Below, in pieces: positions 46,192-56,197 of a stretch of DNA of 64,000 nt; the first letter of the stretch is position 1; each line of letters begins with the position of its first letter. The DNA comes from Cyanobacteria bacterium OH_CBrB_359 (lineage in GTDB: Bacteria > Cyanobacteriota > Vampirovibrionia > Gastranaerophilales > Gastranaerophilaceae): the NCBI GenBank assembly GCA_023433065.1, contig JAEZET010000004.1, positions 496,001-560,000 of the forward strand, given 5' to 3'. The notes below the pieces were generated by a model. The model saw only the letters and a program-made list of their open reading frames with translations, was not told where the DNA came from and did not search any database. A program made the translations under genes and the position numbers.

Positions 46192-46652
46192 TAGTGCTAA
46201 CCTCATATAAACTATTTTGTTTTTAGTAAATAGCCTATCTAAAGTTAATACTAAATTTATTAAATTAGATATTAATCTTTTAAATATTTCTAAATGCATT
46301 GGTAGGTTAGTCCATAATGAAATTTTAAGAAATGTTATTTTTTTTTAGTGATTGGGTTTAAATTTGAATACAGATTGAATAAGGATTTAGCGGCTAAATT
46401 AAATCTTATAAAGCCCCAAAGGTATATTTAATAAGAGTTATAACAAATATAATTTAACGGGCATAGTTAGAATTTGCCAAATATTTACAAATTAAGATAT
46501 TAGAAATTTTCTGATAAATATGCAAAAATTCAGTATTAACAACTTTTTCTTGTCAAAAATTATTATATTTTGAAATAAAGAATTTTTAAAAATAAACTAA
46601 AAAAGAGGTTTAGAAAAAATATAAAAGGAATAGGGATAGGAGTTTTAGGTAG
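46192..46652. other. divergent intergenic region between manC and the GH130 gene
   Basis: A 461-bp AT-rich region with no convincing gene; part (46192-46299) is merely open in the manC frame. A weak promoter-like pair, TTGTCA (46550-46555) and AATAAA (46574-46579), lies about 75 bp before the GH130 start. No riboswitch or strong hairpin is seen. Confidence 0.5.
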
Positions 46653-48137
46653 ATGTTAGAAGTAAAAAGAATTGATAAAAAATTTTATCCGGATTGTTCA
46701 AGAGTTATTACAAAGCCATATATTCCTCAAAACGAAAAGCATATAAAAAACATAATTAATAGAGTTTTAAATTTATCTGAAGCTGAAATAGACAAGCTTT
46801 TAGATAGGCTTGTTGCAAAATTTATTAAAAGACACAAAAATATTTGGGAAATCTTCGATTGTAATTTTAACTTGATAAAAATGCATGTTCCTCAAAATAA
46901 AAAATTAAGCGATAATAGAAGATACGTACTCGGGGCTCATTTTACATGTGAATATTCTATTCAAACTGCAGGCTTTTTTAACCCTTCAATAGTTATGCAT
47001 CCGGATCAGAGTAATCTACCTGAAGGTAGTTTGCGCTTTATTTTAAGTTTTAGGTCAGTTGGTGAAGGGCACATATCTTCTATAGAGTTTAGAAGTGGTA
47101 TAGTTGATAAAGATTGTAATTTTACTTTGGATAAGGTCGGACATTACGCTGAAAGAGGCTGTGTAGTTGATAATCCTCTTTATGACAAAACAATATTCTT
47201 TTGTAAGCTGTTTTATGTCAAAAATCAAAATTATATAATTTTTAAACAAATTTACGATCTTTTACCTGATAAGTTTTTTCTATCAGACTTGATTGAAGTT
47301 TTACAAACACTTATTGATCCTGCTCATAAACATATTGCTGAAATCATATTAAATTTGGCTAAATCCAATTATCAACTTCAGTTTAAGCCTGATGATGATT
47401 TATCAGAGAAAGTTATATTTCCTACGTCTTCAAACGAAAGTAACGGCATTGAAGATGCCAGATTTGTAGAGTTCACCGATGATGATGGGACTGTAACTTA
47501 TTATGCAACATATACCGCATATGACGGGCATAATATTTTACCTCAACTTATTGAAACAAAAGATTTTATCAATTTTAAAGTAAATACTTTATGTGGTGAC
47601 TTTTCAAAGAATAAAGGTATGGCACTTTTCCCAAGAAAAATCAATGGTAAATATATGATGATATCCAGAATCGATGGGGAGAGCTTATATTTGATGTCGT
47701 CAGAGAATATATATTTCTGGCAAAATGCCGAACCACTTAAGATTCCTGAAACAGGCTGGGAATTTGTTCAAATAGGGAATTGCGGTTCACCTGTCGAGAC
47801 TGAAAAAGGCTGGATTCTGCTTACGCATGGGGTAGGAGCAATGAGAGAATACTCTATCGGCGTTATCCTGTTGGACATTGACAATCCTTCAAGAATAATA
47901 GGTAATATGATAGAACCCTTGATTACTTGCAATCAAGATGAACGCGAAGGATATGTTCCAAATGTAGTTTATTCCTGTGGTTCAATGGTCCATAATGATA
48001 ACCTAATTATTCCCTATGCAATGTCAGATGTTTGCTCTGGAATAGCAACGGTGTCATTATCAAATCTATTTAATAGCATGCAAAAAAATGTAACAAAAAA
48101 CTATGTTGAACTCTCACAAGAACAAAAACATCGGTAA
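46653..48137 (+). CDS. glycoside hydrolase family 130 protein (beta-mannoside phosphorylase-like)
   Basis: GH130 enzymes cleave or phosphorolyse beta-mannosides in the cytoplasm. The 494-aa product has an N-terminal extension (about 1-90), then the five-bladed propeller with family motifs: 'NGIEDARFVEF' (Asp268 is the expected general acid), 'GMALFPRKINGKYMMISRID', 'GNCGSPVETEKGWILLTHG' and 'EGYVPNVVYSCG'. There is no signal peptide. The ribosome site is GGAG. Its 3' end overlaps the next gene by 35 bp, so the two are co-translated. With manC divergent, the context points to mannose-containing glycans. Phosphorylase versus hydrolase cannot be decided by eye. Confidence 0.87.
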   Translation: MLEVKRIDKKFYPDCSRVITKPYIPQNEKHIKNIINRVLNLSEAEIDKLLDRLVAKFIKRHKNIWEIFDCNFNLIKMHVPQNKKLSDNRRYVLGAHFTCEYSIQTAGFFNPSIVMHPDQSNLPEGSLRFILSFRSVGEGHISSIEFRSGIVDKDCNFTLDKVGHYAERGCVVDNPLYDKTIFFCKLFYVKNQNYIIFKQIYDLLPDKFFLSDLIEVLQTLIDPAHKHIAEIILNLAKSNYQLQFKPDDDLSEKVIFPTSSNESNGIEDARFVEFTDDDGTVTYYATYTAYDGHNILPQLIETKDFINFKVNTLCGDFSKNKGMALFPRKINGKYMMISRIDGESLYLMSSENIYFWQNAEPLKIPETGWEFVQIGNCGSPVETEKGWILLTHGVGAMREYSIGVILLDIDNPSRIIGNMIEPLITCNQDEREGYVPNVVYSCGSMVHNDNLIIPYAMSDVCSGIATVSLSNLFNSMQKNVTKNYVELSQEQKHR

Positions 48138-50427
48138 AATAGCGGTTATTGGTAATTATTTACCAAGGCAATGTGGAATCGCAACTTTTACAACAGATGT
48201 AAGCCAAGCTCTTGCCGCAGAATTAACAAAAGAAGAAAATTTGATAAATGTTGCAATGGATGATACCGCAGAAGGGTATGATTATCCATCGCAGGTTAAG
48301 TTTAGAATAAGACAAAATGCCAAAAGCGACTATATATCCGCCGCAGATTATTTAAACGCAAATAAATATGATGCAGCTATAATTCAACATGAATTTGGTA
48401 TTTTCGGAGGAGAAAACGGAGATTATATTTTACAAATGATGCAGGCATTGAAAATGCCTGTTATTACAAACTTGCATACGGTTCTTGAAAATCCTTCGAG
48501 CGGACAAAAAAAAGTAATAAACGGTCTTGCTGAATATTCTGACCAATTGCTGGTAATGAGCCATAAAGCTCTTGGAATACTTACAAGTGTTTATAATATT
48601 CCTTCGCAAAAAATCTCTTTTATTCCTCATGGTATTCCTGATACAGCAATTAAAACTCCTGGTATATTTAATAAAAAATTTGGGTTTGACGGAAAAGATT
48701 TAATTATGACATTCGGGCTACTTGGACCGGATAAAGGCATTGAATGTATGATAAAAGCAATGTCTTCAATAGCAAAAGAACATCCCAATTCTTTATATTT
48801 GATTTTAGGGCAAACTCATCCTCACATACTTAAAAAGTCAGGAGATGCATATAGAGATAGCTTAAATAAATTAATACACGGACTGGGCTTGCAAGACCAT
48901 ATTAAATTTCACAATCATTTTGTTTCTCTTGAAATGCTTATTCAATATCTGCAAACGTCAAAAATCTATACAATACCGTATTTAAAAAAAGAGCAGATAA
49001 CATCGGGTACACTTGCATATGCTCTAGGTATCGGAGTTCCTATCGTATCAACCCCGTTTTGGTATGCTGAGGAACTTTTGGCAGAAGAAAGAGGTAAATT
49101 AGTTCCTTTTAATGATTCAGAGGAAATGGCAAAAACAATAAATCATTTATTGTCTAATGACCAAGAACGGGAAATAATGAGATTTAAAGGGTATCAATAC
49201 GGTCGTTCAATGGTTTGGAGAGAAGTATCAAAAAATTATTTAAATATTATTTCGGAAATAAAAGAAAAAAAAAGAACAGAAAATAAACAACTTGTTTTAA
49301 ATAAATACCATAAAATATATGACGAACTTCCTGAAATAAATTTATCTCATCTTGAAACAATGACTGACAGTACAGGTTTATTGCAGCATGCTAAATATAT
49401 GACACCTAATCTGGAAGAAGGTTATTGCGTAGATGACAATGCTAGAGCATTAATTGCAGTAATAAAATACTATTCTCTTAAAAAAGACAAAAAAGTATTT
49501 CCATTGATTCATAAATATTTAGCATTTTTGTATTATGCTTTCAACAAAGAAAACAGCCGATTCAGAAATTTTATGTCATATGACCGCAAATGGATGGAGA
49601 TTCAAGGTAGCGAGGATTCTCATTCACGTGCTTTATGGAGCTTGGGAATTTGTGTTAAAGAATCGCCTAACAGCTCAATTAGAAATACTGCTATGCATTT
49701 ATTTTTAGAGGCATTACCTGCCGTTGAAAATTTCTATTCCCCCAGAGCTCTGAGCTATTGCGTGTTAGGATTACAAGCCTATTTGACAATTTATGGAGGC
49801 GACACAAACGCACGGAGGATTCGTGACAAGCTTGCTATAAGGATATATGAATTATTTAAAAATAACTGCTCTGATGATTGGCCATGGTGCGAAAATATTG
49901 CAACATATGCAAATGCGGTTTTGCCTCATGCACTAATTGTTGCAGGGAAGTGGGTTCCTGACAAAAACATGCATGATGCAGGGATAAAGGCATTGAAGTG
50001 GTTATTAAAAATGCAAACTGCCTCGGAAGGGCATTTATCTTTGATTGGAAACGATGGCTGGCTTCAAAAAAACGAAAACCGGGCAATGTTTGACCAACAG
50101 CCGATAGAAGTTAAGGCTTTAATTGAGGCCTGCATTGCAGCATATATTGATACAGGTGATAAGAAATGGCTTGAAGAAAGTGAAAGATGTATTTGTTGGT
50201 TTTTGGGACAAAATGATTTACAACTTCAAGTTTGTGACTGTGAATCAGGCGGATGTTCTGATGGCCTTGAACGACAAGGAATTAACTGTAATCATGGAGC
50301 CGAGTCGACGCTTTCCTGGCTAATTTCTTTAATCAATATGCATTCAGTTAATAATCTTAAAACAAGCATTGATGAAATATTTAAAGTAAAAGAAAAAACT
50401 TTTGAAACAAGTAAATCTGACAACTAA
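48103..50427 (+). CDS. GT4 glycosyltransferase fused to an alpha/alpha-barrel-like domain
   Basis: The 774-aa protein has two parts. Residues about 10-400 are a GT-B glycosyltransferase of the GT4 type: 'GNYLPRQCGIATFTTDVSQA', 'IIQHEFGIFGG', 'FIPHGIPD', 'FGLLGPDKGIECM', and 'SGTLAYALGIGVPIVSTPF' before the acceptor/donor site. Residues about 410-760 are helical with repeated Trp and acidic motifs ('EGYCVDDNARALIA', 'SEDSHSRALWSLG', 'DDWPWCENIATYANAVLPHA'), like (alpha/alpha)6 glycosidase barrels. No signal peptide. It starts inside the GH130 gene, so the pair likely works on one substrate. Making versus remodelling a mannan-like glycan is open. Confidence 0.87.
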   Translation: MLNSHKNKNIGKIAVIGNYLPRQCGIATFTTDVSQALAAELTKEENLINVAMDDTAEGYDYPSQVKFRIRQNAKSDYISAADYLNANKYDAAIIQHEFGIFGGENGDYILQMMQALKMPVITNLHTVLENPSSGQKKVINGLAEYSDQLLVMSHKALGILTSVYNIPSQKISFIPHGIPDTAIKTPGIFNKKFGFDGKDLIMTFGLLGPDKGIECMIKAMSSIAKEHPNSLYLILGQTHPHILKKSGDAYRDSLNKLIHGLGLQDHIKFHNHFVSLEMLIQYLQTSKIYTIPYLKKEQITSGTLAYALGIGVPIVSTPFWYAEELLAEERGKLVPFNDSEEMAKTINHLLSNDQEREIMRFKGYQYGRSMVWREVSKNYLNIISEIKEKKRTENKQLVLNKYHKIYDELPEINLSHLETMTDSTGLLQHAKYMTPNLEEGYCVDDNARALIAVIKYYSLKKDKKVFPLIHKYLAFLYYAFNKENSRFRNFMSYDRKWMEIQGSEDSHSRALWSLGICVKESPNSSIRNTAMHLFLEALPAVENFYSPRALSYCVLGLQAYLTIYGGDTNARRIRDKLAIRIYELFKNNCSDDWPWCENIATYANAVLPHALIVAGKWVPDKNMHDAGIKALKWLLKMQTASEGHLSLIGNDGWLQKNENRAMFDQQPIEVKALIEACIAAYIDTGDKKWLEESERCICWFLGQNDLQLQVCDCESGGCSDGLERQGINCNHGAESTLSWLISLINMHSVNNLKTSIDEIFKVKEKTFETSKSDN

Positions 50428-50525
50428 TAGCAATAACGAGGCTGTTTTTAAGAGCCCGCTCTATCTAATACATAATTTTGAAAAAAATAAGTATCAAATT
50501 TATTGTTAATTTTCTAAATTAGCCA

Positions 50526-52082
50526 TTATTTTTCTGTATGAATTTCTAAAAATTCTTTTTCAGCGTTTACTTCCCAAATTTGAGATTTATCTTTTATATT
50601 ATTTTTTAACAAATCTACAGCTATTATTGAAGTCAGCATTGAATGGTCCATATTATTGTAACGGTGCTGACCGTTTCTGCCTATACAATACAAGTTTTCA
50701 TATTGATTTAAATATTTAACTACCAGATTCAGTTTATTATAGGCGCCGAAGTAACAAGGATAGGCTTTTTTAACTTTTATGTGAGTTGAATCTATAATAT
50801 CTTTTTTATCAATCATATTTATTTTAGACAATTCAGATATGGCAAACTCAATAAATTCATCAGGAGGCATATTCCATAAATCATCACCTTCGTTGCAGCA
50901 ATACTCCAGCCCTACCCAAACGGTATTTTTATTGTCGGCAGGCAAATATGGAGACCAGTTATTATAAATTTGTAGTCTGGTAATTTTTACATCTTTTTCT
51001 TGTATATATATCCAGCAATCATCAATAAGTTTATCAGGATTGGTTCCATTTTTGATTTTTAATTGTTTTAATAATAACCCCACTGTTATAAAATCACGGT
51101 ATAGGAGGTTGTTAGCACTATTTTTTACTTCTGCGGGAACGTCTGTCTGCATTGATGATACAAAGTCTTTTATCGGCATAGAAGAAAAGAAAATCTCTGA
51201 TTTAAAGTTAACAACTTTATTGTCATTTGTTTGGGTCGAAATTTCAGTAATTTTATTATCATTAGATTTTACAGCTATTACCTTATGATTTAGCAGAATT
51301 TGTCCACCTGCTGCCTTTATTTCATCGGCCATAATCTCCCAGAGCTGTCCGGGACCTTTTTTAGGGTATAAAAACTCTTCTATTAAAGAGGTTTCATTTG
51401 AGCTGTTTTTTCTATTAATTAATTTTGCAAACGCTTCTTTTATTACTTTAGAAAGAGACAACCCTTTTATCCGTTGTATACCCCAATCAGGAGAAATCTC
51501 TGAAGGTTTGACGCCCCAAACTTTTTCTGTATAATCTTTAAAGAAAATTTCATATAACCCTTTTCCAAAACGATTTACATAAAAATCTTCAAGCGAATTT
51601 TCTTTTCGTTTTTTTAACAATGAGGAAAAAATCCCAACCATAGAATACAAAGTATTTTTCAAGCCTAAATTAACAAACACCGAAATTTTTGGAGAAAGTG
51701 GGTAATCAAAAAATTTTCTTAGATAAAAAATTCTGGAAACTCTTTTTCTTAAAAGCATGATTTTGTCATTATTTTCAAAATCCATTGTATTTTTATTTAA
51801 CTCATTAAGCTCTTCACTTGTAGAGTCGATTTTTTTTCTGTGCGGCATGAGTTTTGTCCAAATTTCATTTACTTGTTTATTTTTTGAAAAAAACCTGTGC
51901 CCTCCTATATCAATTCGGTTTCCTTTATACTCAACAGTCTTGGATAAGCCTCCTATATCAGAAGATTCTTCAATGATAACAGGCAAAATGTCCGTTTCTT
52001 TAATAAGCTGATAAGCCGATGTCAATCCCGCCGGACCTGCTCCGATTATTAAAGCTGTTTTATAGGGAGAACTCTCTGTCAT
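50526..52082 (-). CDS. NAD(P)/FAD-dependent oxidoreductase, UDP-galactopyranose mutase-like
   Basis: The 518-aa flavoprotein starts with a Rossmann FAD motif at residues 14-19 (IIGAGPAGLTSAYQL), then 'EESSDIGGLSKTVEYKGNRI' and 'DIGGHRFFSKN', which is typical of the UDP-galactopyranose mutase-like/amine-oxidase group, and 'YTEKVWGVKPSEISPDWG' in the middle. The C-terminal FAD-contact segment is 'NLYCIGRNGQHRYNNMDHSM'. There is no signal peptide. It lies on the minus strand between the GT4 fusion and the GT-C gene, fitting a surface-glycan role. True mutase activity is not certain, as this family also includes protoporphyrinogen-oxidase-like and unknown members. Confidence 0.83.
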   Translation of the reverse strand: MTESSPYKTALIIGAGPAGLTSAYQLIKETDILPVIIEESSDIGGLSKTVEYKGNRIDIGGHRFFSKNKQVNEIWTKLMPHRKKIDSTSEELNELNKNTMDFENNDKIMLLRKRVSRIFYLRKFFDYPLSPKISVFVNLGLKNTLYSMVGIFSSLLKKRKENSLEDFYVNRFGKGLYEIFFKDYTEKVWGVKPSEISPDWGIQRIKGLSLSKVIKEAFAKLINRKNSSNETSLIEEFLYPKKGPGQLWEIMADEIKAAGGQILLNHKVIAVKSNDNKITEISTQTNDNKVVNFKSEIFFSSMPIKDFVSSMQTDVPAEVKNSANNLLYRDFITVGLLLKQLKIKNGTNPDKLIDDCWIYIQEKDVKITRLQIYNNWSPYLPADNKNTVWVGLEYCCNEGDDLWNMPPDEFIEFAISELSKINMIDKKDIIDSTHIKVKKAYPCYFGAYNKLNLVVKYLNQYENLYCIGRNGQHRYNNMDHSMLTSIIAVDLLKNNIKDKSQIWEVNAEKEFLEIHTEK

Positions 52083-52240
52083 TTAATGGTTTCCATAAGT
52101 TTGTTATTAAAAATTATACGTTTTAAGCGTAATTATTGCAAATTTACAAACATGGAAAAGGCAAAATATATGCTATCATTTTATGTAATTATGCAGTAGC
52201 AAATTTAAGTTATTTTGAAATAAATTTTGAGGTATTATGA

Positions 52241-53800
52241 ATGTCAAATAATTCTATATCTAAAACAGATAAGTATAATTTGATATATGCTATTGCTTTA
52301 TCTTTTATCTTTGCAGCAGGAATTTTTATTAGACTTTTTTTCTACCTTAAAAATCCTCCAATGTACGTTGATGAGTGCTTATTAGCATTGAATTTTATGG
52401 ACAATGTAAATATATTCGGTCCTCTCGAAAATTTGCAAAAAGCTCCGCTTTTATTCTTATTGTTATCAAAGTTAAATTTAAATTTATTCGGTTATTCTGA
52501 ATATTCCTGCAGGTTAATTCCGCTTATTGCATCAATTATATCAATTCCTTTTATGCATATTGCCGCTTCAAGATTTTTAGACAAAAAGCTTGCAATTATA
52601 ATCGTAGATGTTTTATTTGTAATATCACCTGTATTAATATTTTATTCTTATGTATTTAAACCATATCCTTCAGATGTAGCCATTATTTGTATTTTCTTAA
52701 TAGCAGCAGGAAATACAAAGTTTTACAATGACAGTTATTTAAAAAATATATTAATAGCGGTTTCTTTTTTTGTATTTTCTTTATTTTCTTATCCGGTTGA
52801 ATTCTTTATAGCTGCGTGGATTTTATCGATGATTCCAAAATGTTTGGATAAAGAAAAATTTAAAAAACTTTCAATATATATAATCACTTTTTTACTATCG
52901 ACATCTTATTGTTTATATAGTTTTATTTTTGACAACTCTACGCAGTCCTTTGTAAAGTATTGGCCAATCAATGAAACATCTTGTTTTATATCGTTGAATT
53001 TAAAATCAATTGTTGAAGTCAATTTGCATAATTTAAATTATTATTTCTTTGACAAATTTTTGTTTAACATACCTGAAAACTATCAAGTTTTACCATATAT
53101 TGTAATAATAGCTCTCTTCATAATTTTAGGAATTATAATATTTATAGTTGAAAAAAAGAAAAATTATCAATTTATATTGTGGGTAATAATTCTTGCACAC
53201 ATAGCATCTTATTTAAAACTTTATCCTATGGCAGAGAGAATGGTTTTATACCAATTGCCGATTATTTTAATTTTACTTGTAAAACCAATTGATTTCTTGT
53301 TTGCGAATATAAAGAGGTTAATAAAAACAAGGAAATTTTTATTGTTTTCGGCTTATTTATGTTTTATTTTAGTTTTTATATCATCATTTACACCTTATTA
53401 TGTTAACTATTTGAATTATTTTAAACATAATATTTACTTGTCAAATGAAATATCTCCCAAAGATGTAGTCAAATACATAATCGAAAATAAATCAAAAAAT
53501 AGTGAAATAATTGCTATAGGCTACTCAACAGCCACTGCAAGATTTTATTACAAAACATTTGCCAATGATGATAAAATTATTATTTTTAAAGATTATACAG
53601 ATATTAATGAAAATACAAGGTTTTCTTATATAAGTAATACTTTTACCAAATTGAATAAAAATAAAACTTATTGGATATACCCTATGTTTATGGAAGACAA
53701 GGATTGCAAAAATATCATCATTAAATATTTAAAGAATAACAACATTAAATATGAAGAAATTAAATACCATAATAATTCACTAATAAAAATGTATTTGTAA
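52241..53800 (+). CDS. GT-C glycosyltransferase (family 39-like), integral membrane
   Basis: The 519-aa protein has about 10-12 hydrophobic helices. The first periplasmic loop carries the acidic pair of GT-C enzymes in 'NPPMYVDECLLALNFMD', followed by 'RLIPLIASIISIPFMH' and 'SPVLIFYSYVFKPYPSDVAI', matching ArnT/PMT-like transferases that use polyprenyl-phosphate sugars. A soluble C-terminal domain of about 110 residues follows ('ENKSKNSEIIAIGYSTATAR'). The ribosome site is GAGG. Probably adds a sugar to a lipid or protein on the outer face of the inner membrane. Donor and acceptor are unknown. Confidence 0.85.
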   Translation: MSNNSISKTDKYNLIYAIALSFIFAAGIFIRLFFYLKNPPMYVDECLLALNFMDNVNIFGPLENLQKAPLLFLLLSKLNLNLFGYSEYSCRLIPLIASIISIPFMHIAASRFLDKKLAIIIVDVLFVISPVLIFYSYVFKPYPSDVAIICIFLIAAGNTKFYNDSYLKNILIAVSFFVFSLFSYPVEFFIAAWILSMIPKCLDKEKFKKLSIYIITFLLSTSYCLYSFIFDNSTQSFVKYWPINETSCFISLNLKSIVEVNLHNLNYYFFDKFLFNIPENYQVLPYIVIIALFIILGIIIFIVEKKKNYQFILWVIILAHIASYLKLYPMAERMVLYQLPIILILLVKPIDFLFANIKRLIKTRKFLLFSAYLCFILVFISSFTPYYVNYLNYFKHNIYLSNEISPKDVVKYIIENKSKNSEIIAIGYSTATARFYYKTFANDDKIIIFKDYTDINENTRFSYISNTFTKLNKNKTYWIYPMFMEDKDCKNIIIKYLKNNNIKYEEIKYHNNSLIKMYL

Positions 53801-53851
53801 AACTTTAAGATATATTAATAAAATTCAATAATACGAAATTTTAATCTAAAA

Positions 53852-53869
53852 ATATACTTTATATATATA
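53852..53869 (+). promoter_or_regulatory. 18-bp element shared with the 9.1-kb locus
   Basis: ATATACTTTATATATATA occurs identically at 53852-53869, 28 bp before the ATG of the M15 protein, and at 9105-9122, about 30 bp before the GNG-repeat peptide. Both lie in the same position relative to a start codon. It may be a shared promoter or operator, but AT-rich sequence makes chance plausible. Confidence 0.3.
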
Positions 53870-53896
53870 GGTGTATATAAAAGTATTTGTATTGGT

Positions 53897-56197
53897 ATGT
53901 CAAATTTCTACGTTGATCTAGTAAATATACTTAAAGCTCAAAAGTCTGAAAATGACAGTATTTTAGGGCTTGATAAAGAAACTTTTAGTAAGTTTATTGA
54001 TAGTGAAGTTTTGGCTATGAATCCGGGAGCTGACTCTTCAATAGCATTTGAAAGTCTTGATGCAGATGGAGATAATTTTTTATCAGAAACAGAGCTTTTA
54101 GATATCGACAACTATATAAGCAATGTGAACAAAAATGCTACCACTACTACTCAACCAAATACGAATACACAAGCATCAAACAGCATAAATACAATACTTA
54201 CCAATGGAACAACAACTGCCGAGCAACTGGAAGCAATAAAAAATATTGGAATTACTCCTGAGGACATAAAAACTCTAAATGCGAGCCAAATTAAAGAACT
54301 TTTGAATCTGATGATTGCCAATAATGCTACAGCACCACAGACCATTCTAACTGATCCTTTATATCAGTTAATAATGCAAAATGTTGATCCGACGGTTTAT
54401 ACCGCAGCTTTAGATCCAAAGACCGAAGGGAATGGAACATATATTGAGAAATATGGTTCATTTCTGAACGCCAATAGAACTAATTTATCAGATTCTACAG
54501 AAAATGTACGGGATAGAGTTAAAGGCAGTGGTAGAAGAGACCCAAGTACTAAAGACCCCGGACCTAAATCTGCACCTGAACCTCAAACAAAAGAGGAACT
54601 TCAAGCTGCTATAGAAAGTAGAAGGCAAGATCTGGCAACTGAAAAAGGCAACCTTCAGAATGCAAAAAATACGGTATCACAGCAAAAAGCCAATATTGAT
54701 TCAAAAGCCCAGGCGATACAAGATAATAATAAAGATAGAGATAATACCGACAGAACAATGCAGGGTCAGATTTCTACTGCTGAAGCAGATTTGGAAAATG
54801 CAACAAGAACTGCAATGGAAACAAACAATGTTAATCAGGAAATCAAGGCTGAATATGAAAGACAAGTTACCGAGATAGACGGACAAATTACAGATATTAC
54901 CGATAATAAAATACCTGAACAAAATTCAGCTATTGATTCTGCTACAGAAAATATCAAAACTAATACCAATATAATTGATACAAGTACAAGTACCATTAAT
55001 ACTCAAACTGACGTTAAGGAAATACAGGCACAAGTAGCAATCAGGCAAGAAGGAATAATCAATGCAAAAGGAGAGACAATCGATAAAATAGATAGAATGA
55101 CTAGAAGTCTTTCTAATCAAAGAGATTCAGCTCAAGACCAAGAAACAAAAGATGCAATTCAATCAAAAATTAGAAATCTTTCAGGAGATAGAGCTAGTGC
55201 TACAAGAGCAAAAAATAATGCAGTCAGAGATAAAAGATTGGCAGAGGAAAAACAAGCTCAAGCTCAAGAAGCAATAAACAAAGCTCAATCTGACCTTGAT
55301 ACTGCTCAAGGAAATCTTGCTTCAGCTCAGGAAGCACTTAATACAGCTCAAAATACAAAGACAACTCTAGAATCAGACAGAACAAAGCTACAAACCGATA
55401 AATCAAATCTTTTAACGACTCTACAAGAAAAATATAACGATCCGGCATTGGCAAAAGTCCAAGAAGTAATTGCAGAGAAAAAACAGGTTGTGCAAGATCT
55501 TATTGTTCAGCGAGGCGAATCTTTGAAAAATATTGATGCACAAATTAAAACAGATACTGATGACATGAATAATCTTACAAAAGGTATGAAAACTACCACA
55601 GACACTATAAAAGTCAGTCAAAATAACATTGATGCAATAAATCAAGATTTGCAAAAATATGAAGTAAAATTAACTTCTATTACAGAATCAGAAGAAGTTA
55701 ATAATACATTTAAAGAATATCAAATTGTAGAAGATTTAAGCAATATTGAAAATGGCGATGTAACACAAGGAATAATGCTCGAACTCGGGATTTATAGCCT
55801 TGATGACATAATCAATTGGGGTTCCAGTGCTGATGATAAGAAAACTAGATTTGCAAAATTGACGCCAGAGATGCAAGAAGACGTACTTCGTTTAGCAGTA
55901 TATGCGCAGTCACAAGGTCATACTATTGGTTTTAACAGTCCTCAGGGTATATTTAGAACATATGATGAGCAGGTAAGAACATATGCGACATCAAGGCCCG
56001 GATATGCGGCCAAACCAGGAAGATCACTGCATGGTAAAGGCTTAGCTGTTGATATTAATGTGGATGGCTCACGCATTAATCAAACTAGTGAAACAGTTCG
56101 CATGCTCGCTGATTATTGGACAAAAGACTTAGGTAACAGCTGGGGCGGCAATTGGAAAAGCATTTTTGAACCTTGGCATTTTGAAATTCGCAAATAA
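53897..56197 (+). CDS. EF-hand/coiled-coil protein with C-terminal M15 (VanY-like) peptidase domain
   Basis: The 766-aa product starts MSNFYVDLVN, with no signal peptide. An EF-hand loop lies at 55-66 (DADGDNFLSETE), a Thr/Asn-rich linker at about 80-105, and a large coiled coil at about 225-600. The C-terminal M15 peptidase domain (about 640-766) has the full metal set: His712 and Asp719 (SLHGKGLAVDIN), Glu758 and His761 (EPWHFEI). Related VanY/DdpX enzymes cut D-Ala-D-Ala or other peptidoglycan stems. A wall-cutting enzyme without a classical export signal suggests a non-Sec route, cell lysis or an unusual N-terminal signal. It lies before another signal-less Ca-loop protein. Confidence 0.88.
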   Translation: MSNFYVDLVNILKAQKSENDSILGLDKETFSKFIDSEVLAMNPGADSSIAFESLDADGDNFLSETELLDIDNYISNVNKNATTTTQPNTNTQASNSINTILTNGTTTAEQLEAIKNIGITPEDIKTLNASQIKELLNLMIANNATAPQTILTDPLYQLIMQNVDPTVYTAALDPKTEGNGTYIEKYGSFLNANRTNLSDSTENVRDRVKGSGRRDPSTKDPGPKSAPEPQTKEELQAAIESRRQDLATEKGNLQNAKNTVSQQKANIDSKAQAIQDNNKDRDNTDRTMQGQISTAEADLENATRTAMETNNVNQEIKAEYERQVTEIDGQITDITDNKIPEQNSAIDSATENIKTNTNIIDTSTSTINTQTDVKEIQAQVAIRQEGIINAKGETIDKIDRMTRSLSNQRDSAQDQETKDAIQSKIRNLSGDRASATRAKNNAVRDKRLAEEKQAQAQEAINKAQSDLDTAQGNLASAQEALNTAQNTKTTLESDRTKLQTDKSNLLTTLQEKYNDPALAKVQEVIAEKKQVVQDLIVQRGESLKNIDAQIKTDTDDMNNLTKGMKTTTDTIKVSQNNIDAINQDLQKYEVKLTSITESEEVNNTFKEYQIVEDLSNIENGDVTQGIMLELGIYSLDDIINWGSSADDKKTRFAKLTPEMQEDVLRLAVYAQSQGHTIGFNSPQGIFRTYDEQVRTYATSRPGYAAKPGRSLHGKGLAVDINVDGSRINQTSETVRMLADYWTKDLGNSWGGNWKSIFEPWHFEIRK

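Noticed and set aside
46192..46299. N-terminal extension of manC (36 extra codons)
   Set aside because: The extra residues are hydrophobic and Lys/Asn-rich without similarity to the family, and the ATG at 46191 gives the normal AlgA length.
50428..50525. Terminator between the GT4 fusion and the flavoprotein gene
   Set aside because: Only a short GAGGCT/AGAGCC-type match is seen, without a stable stem or T-run.
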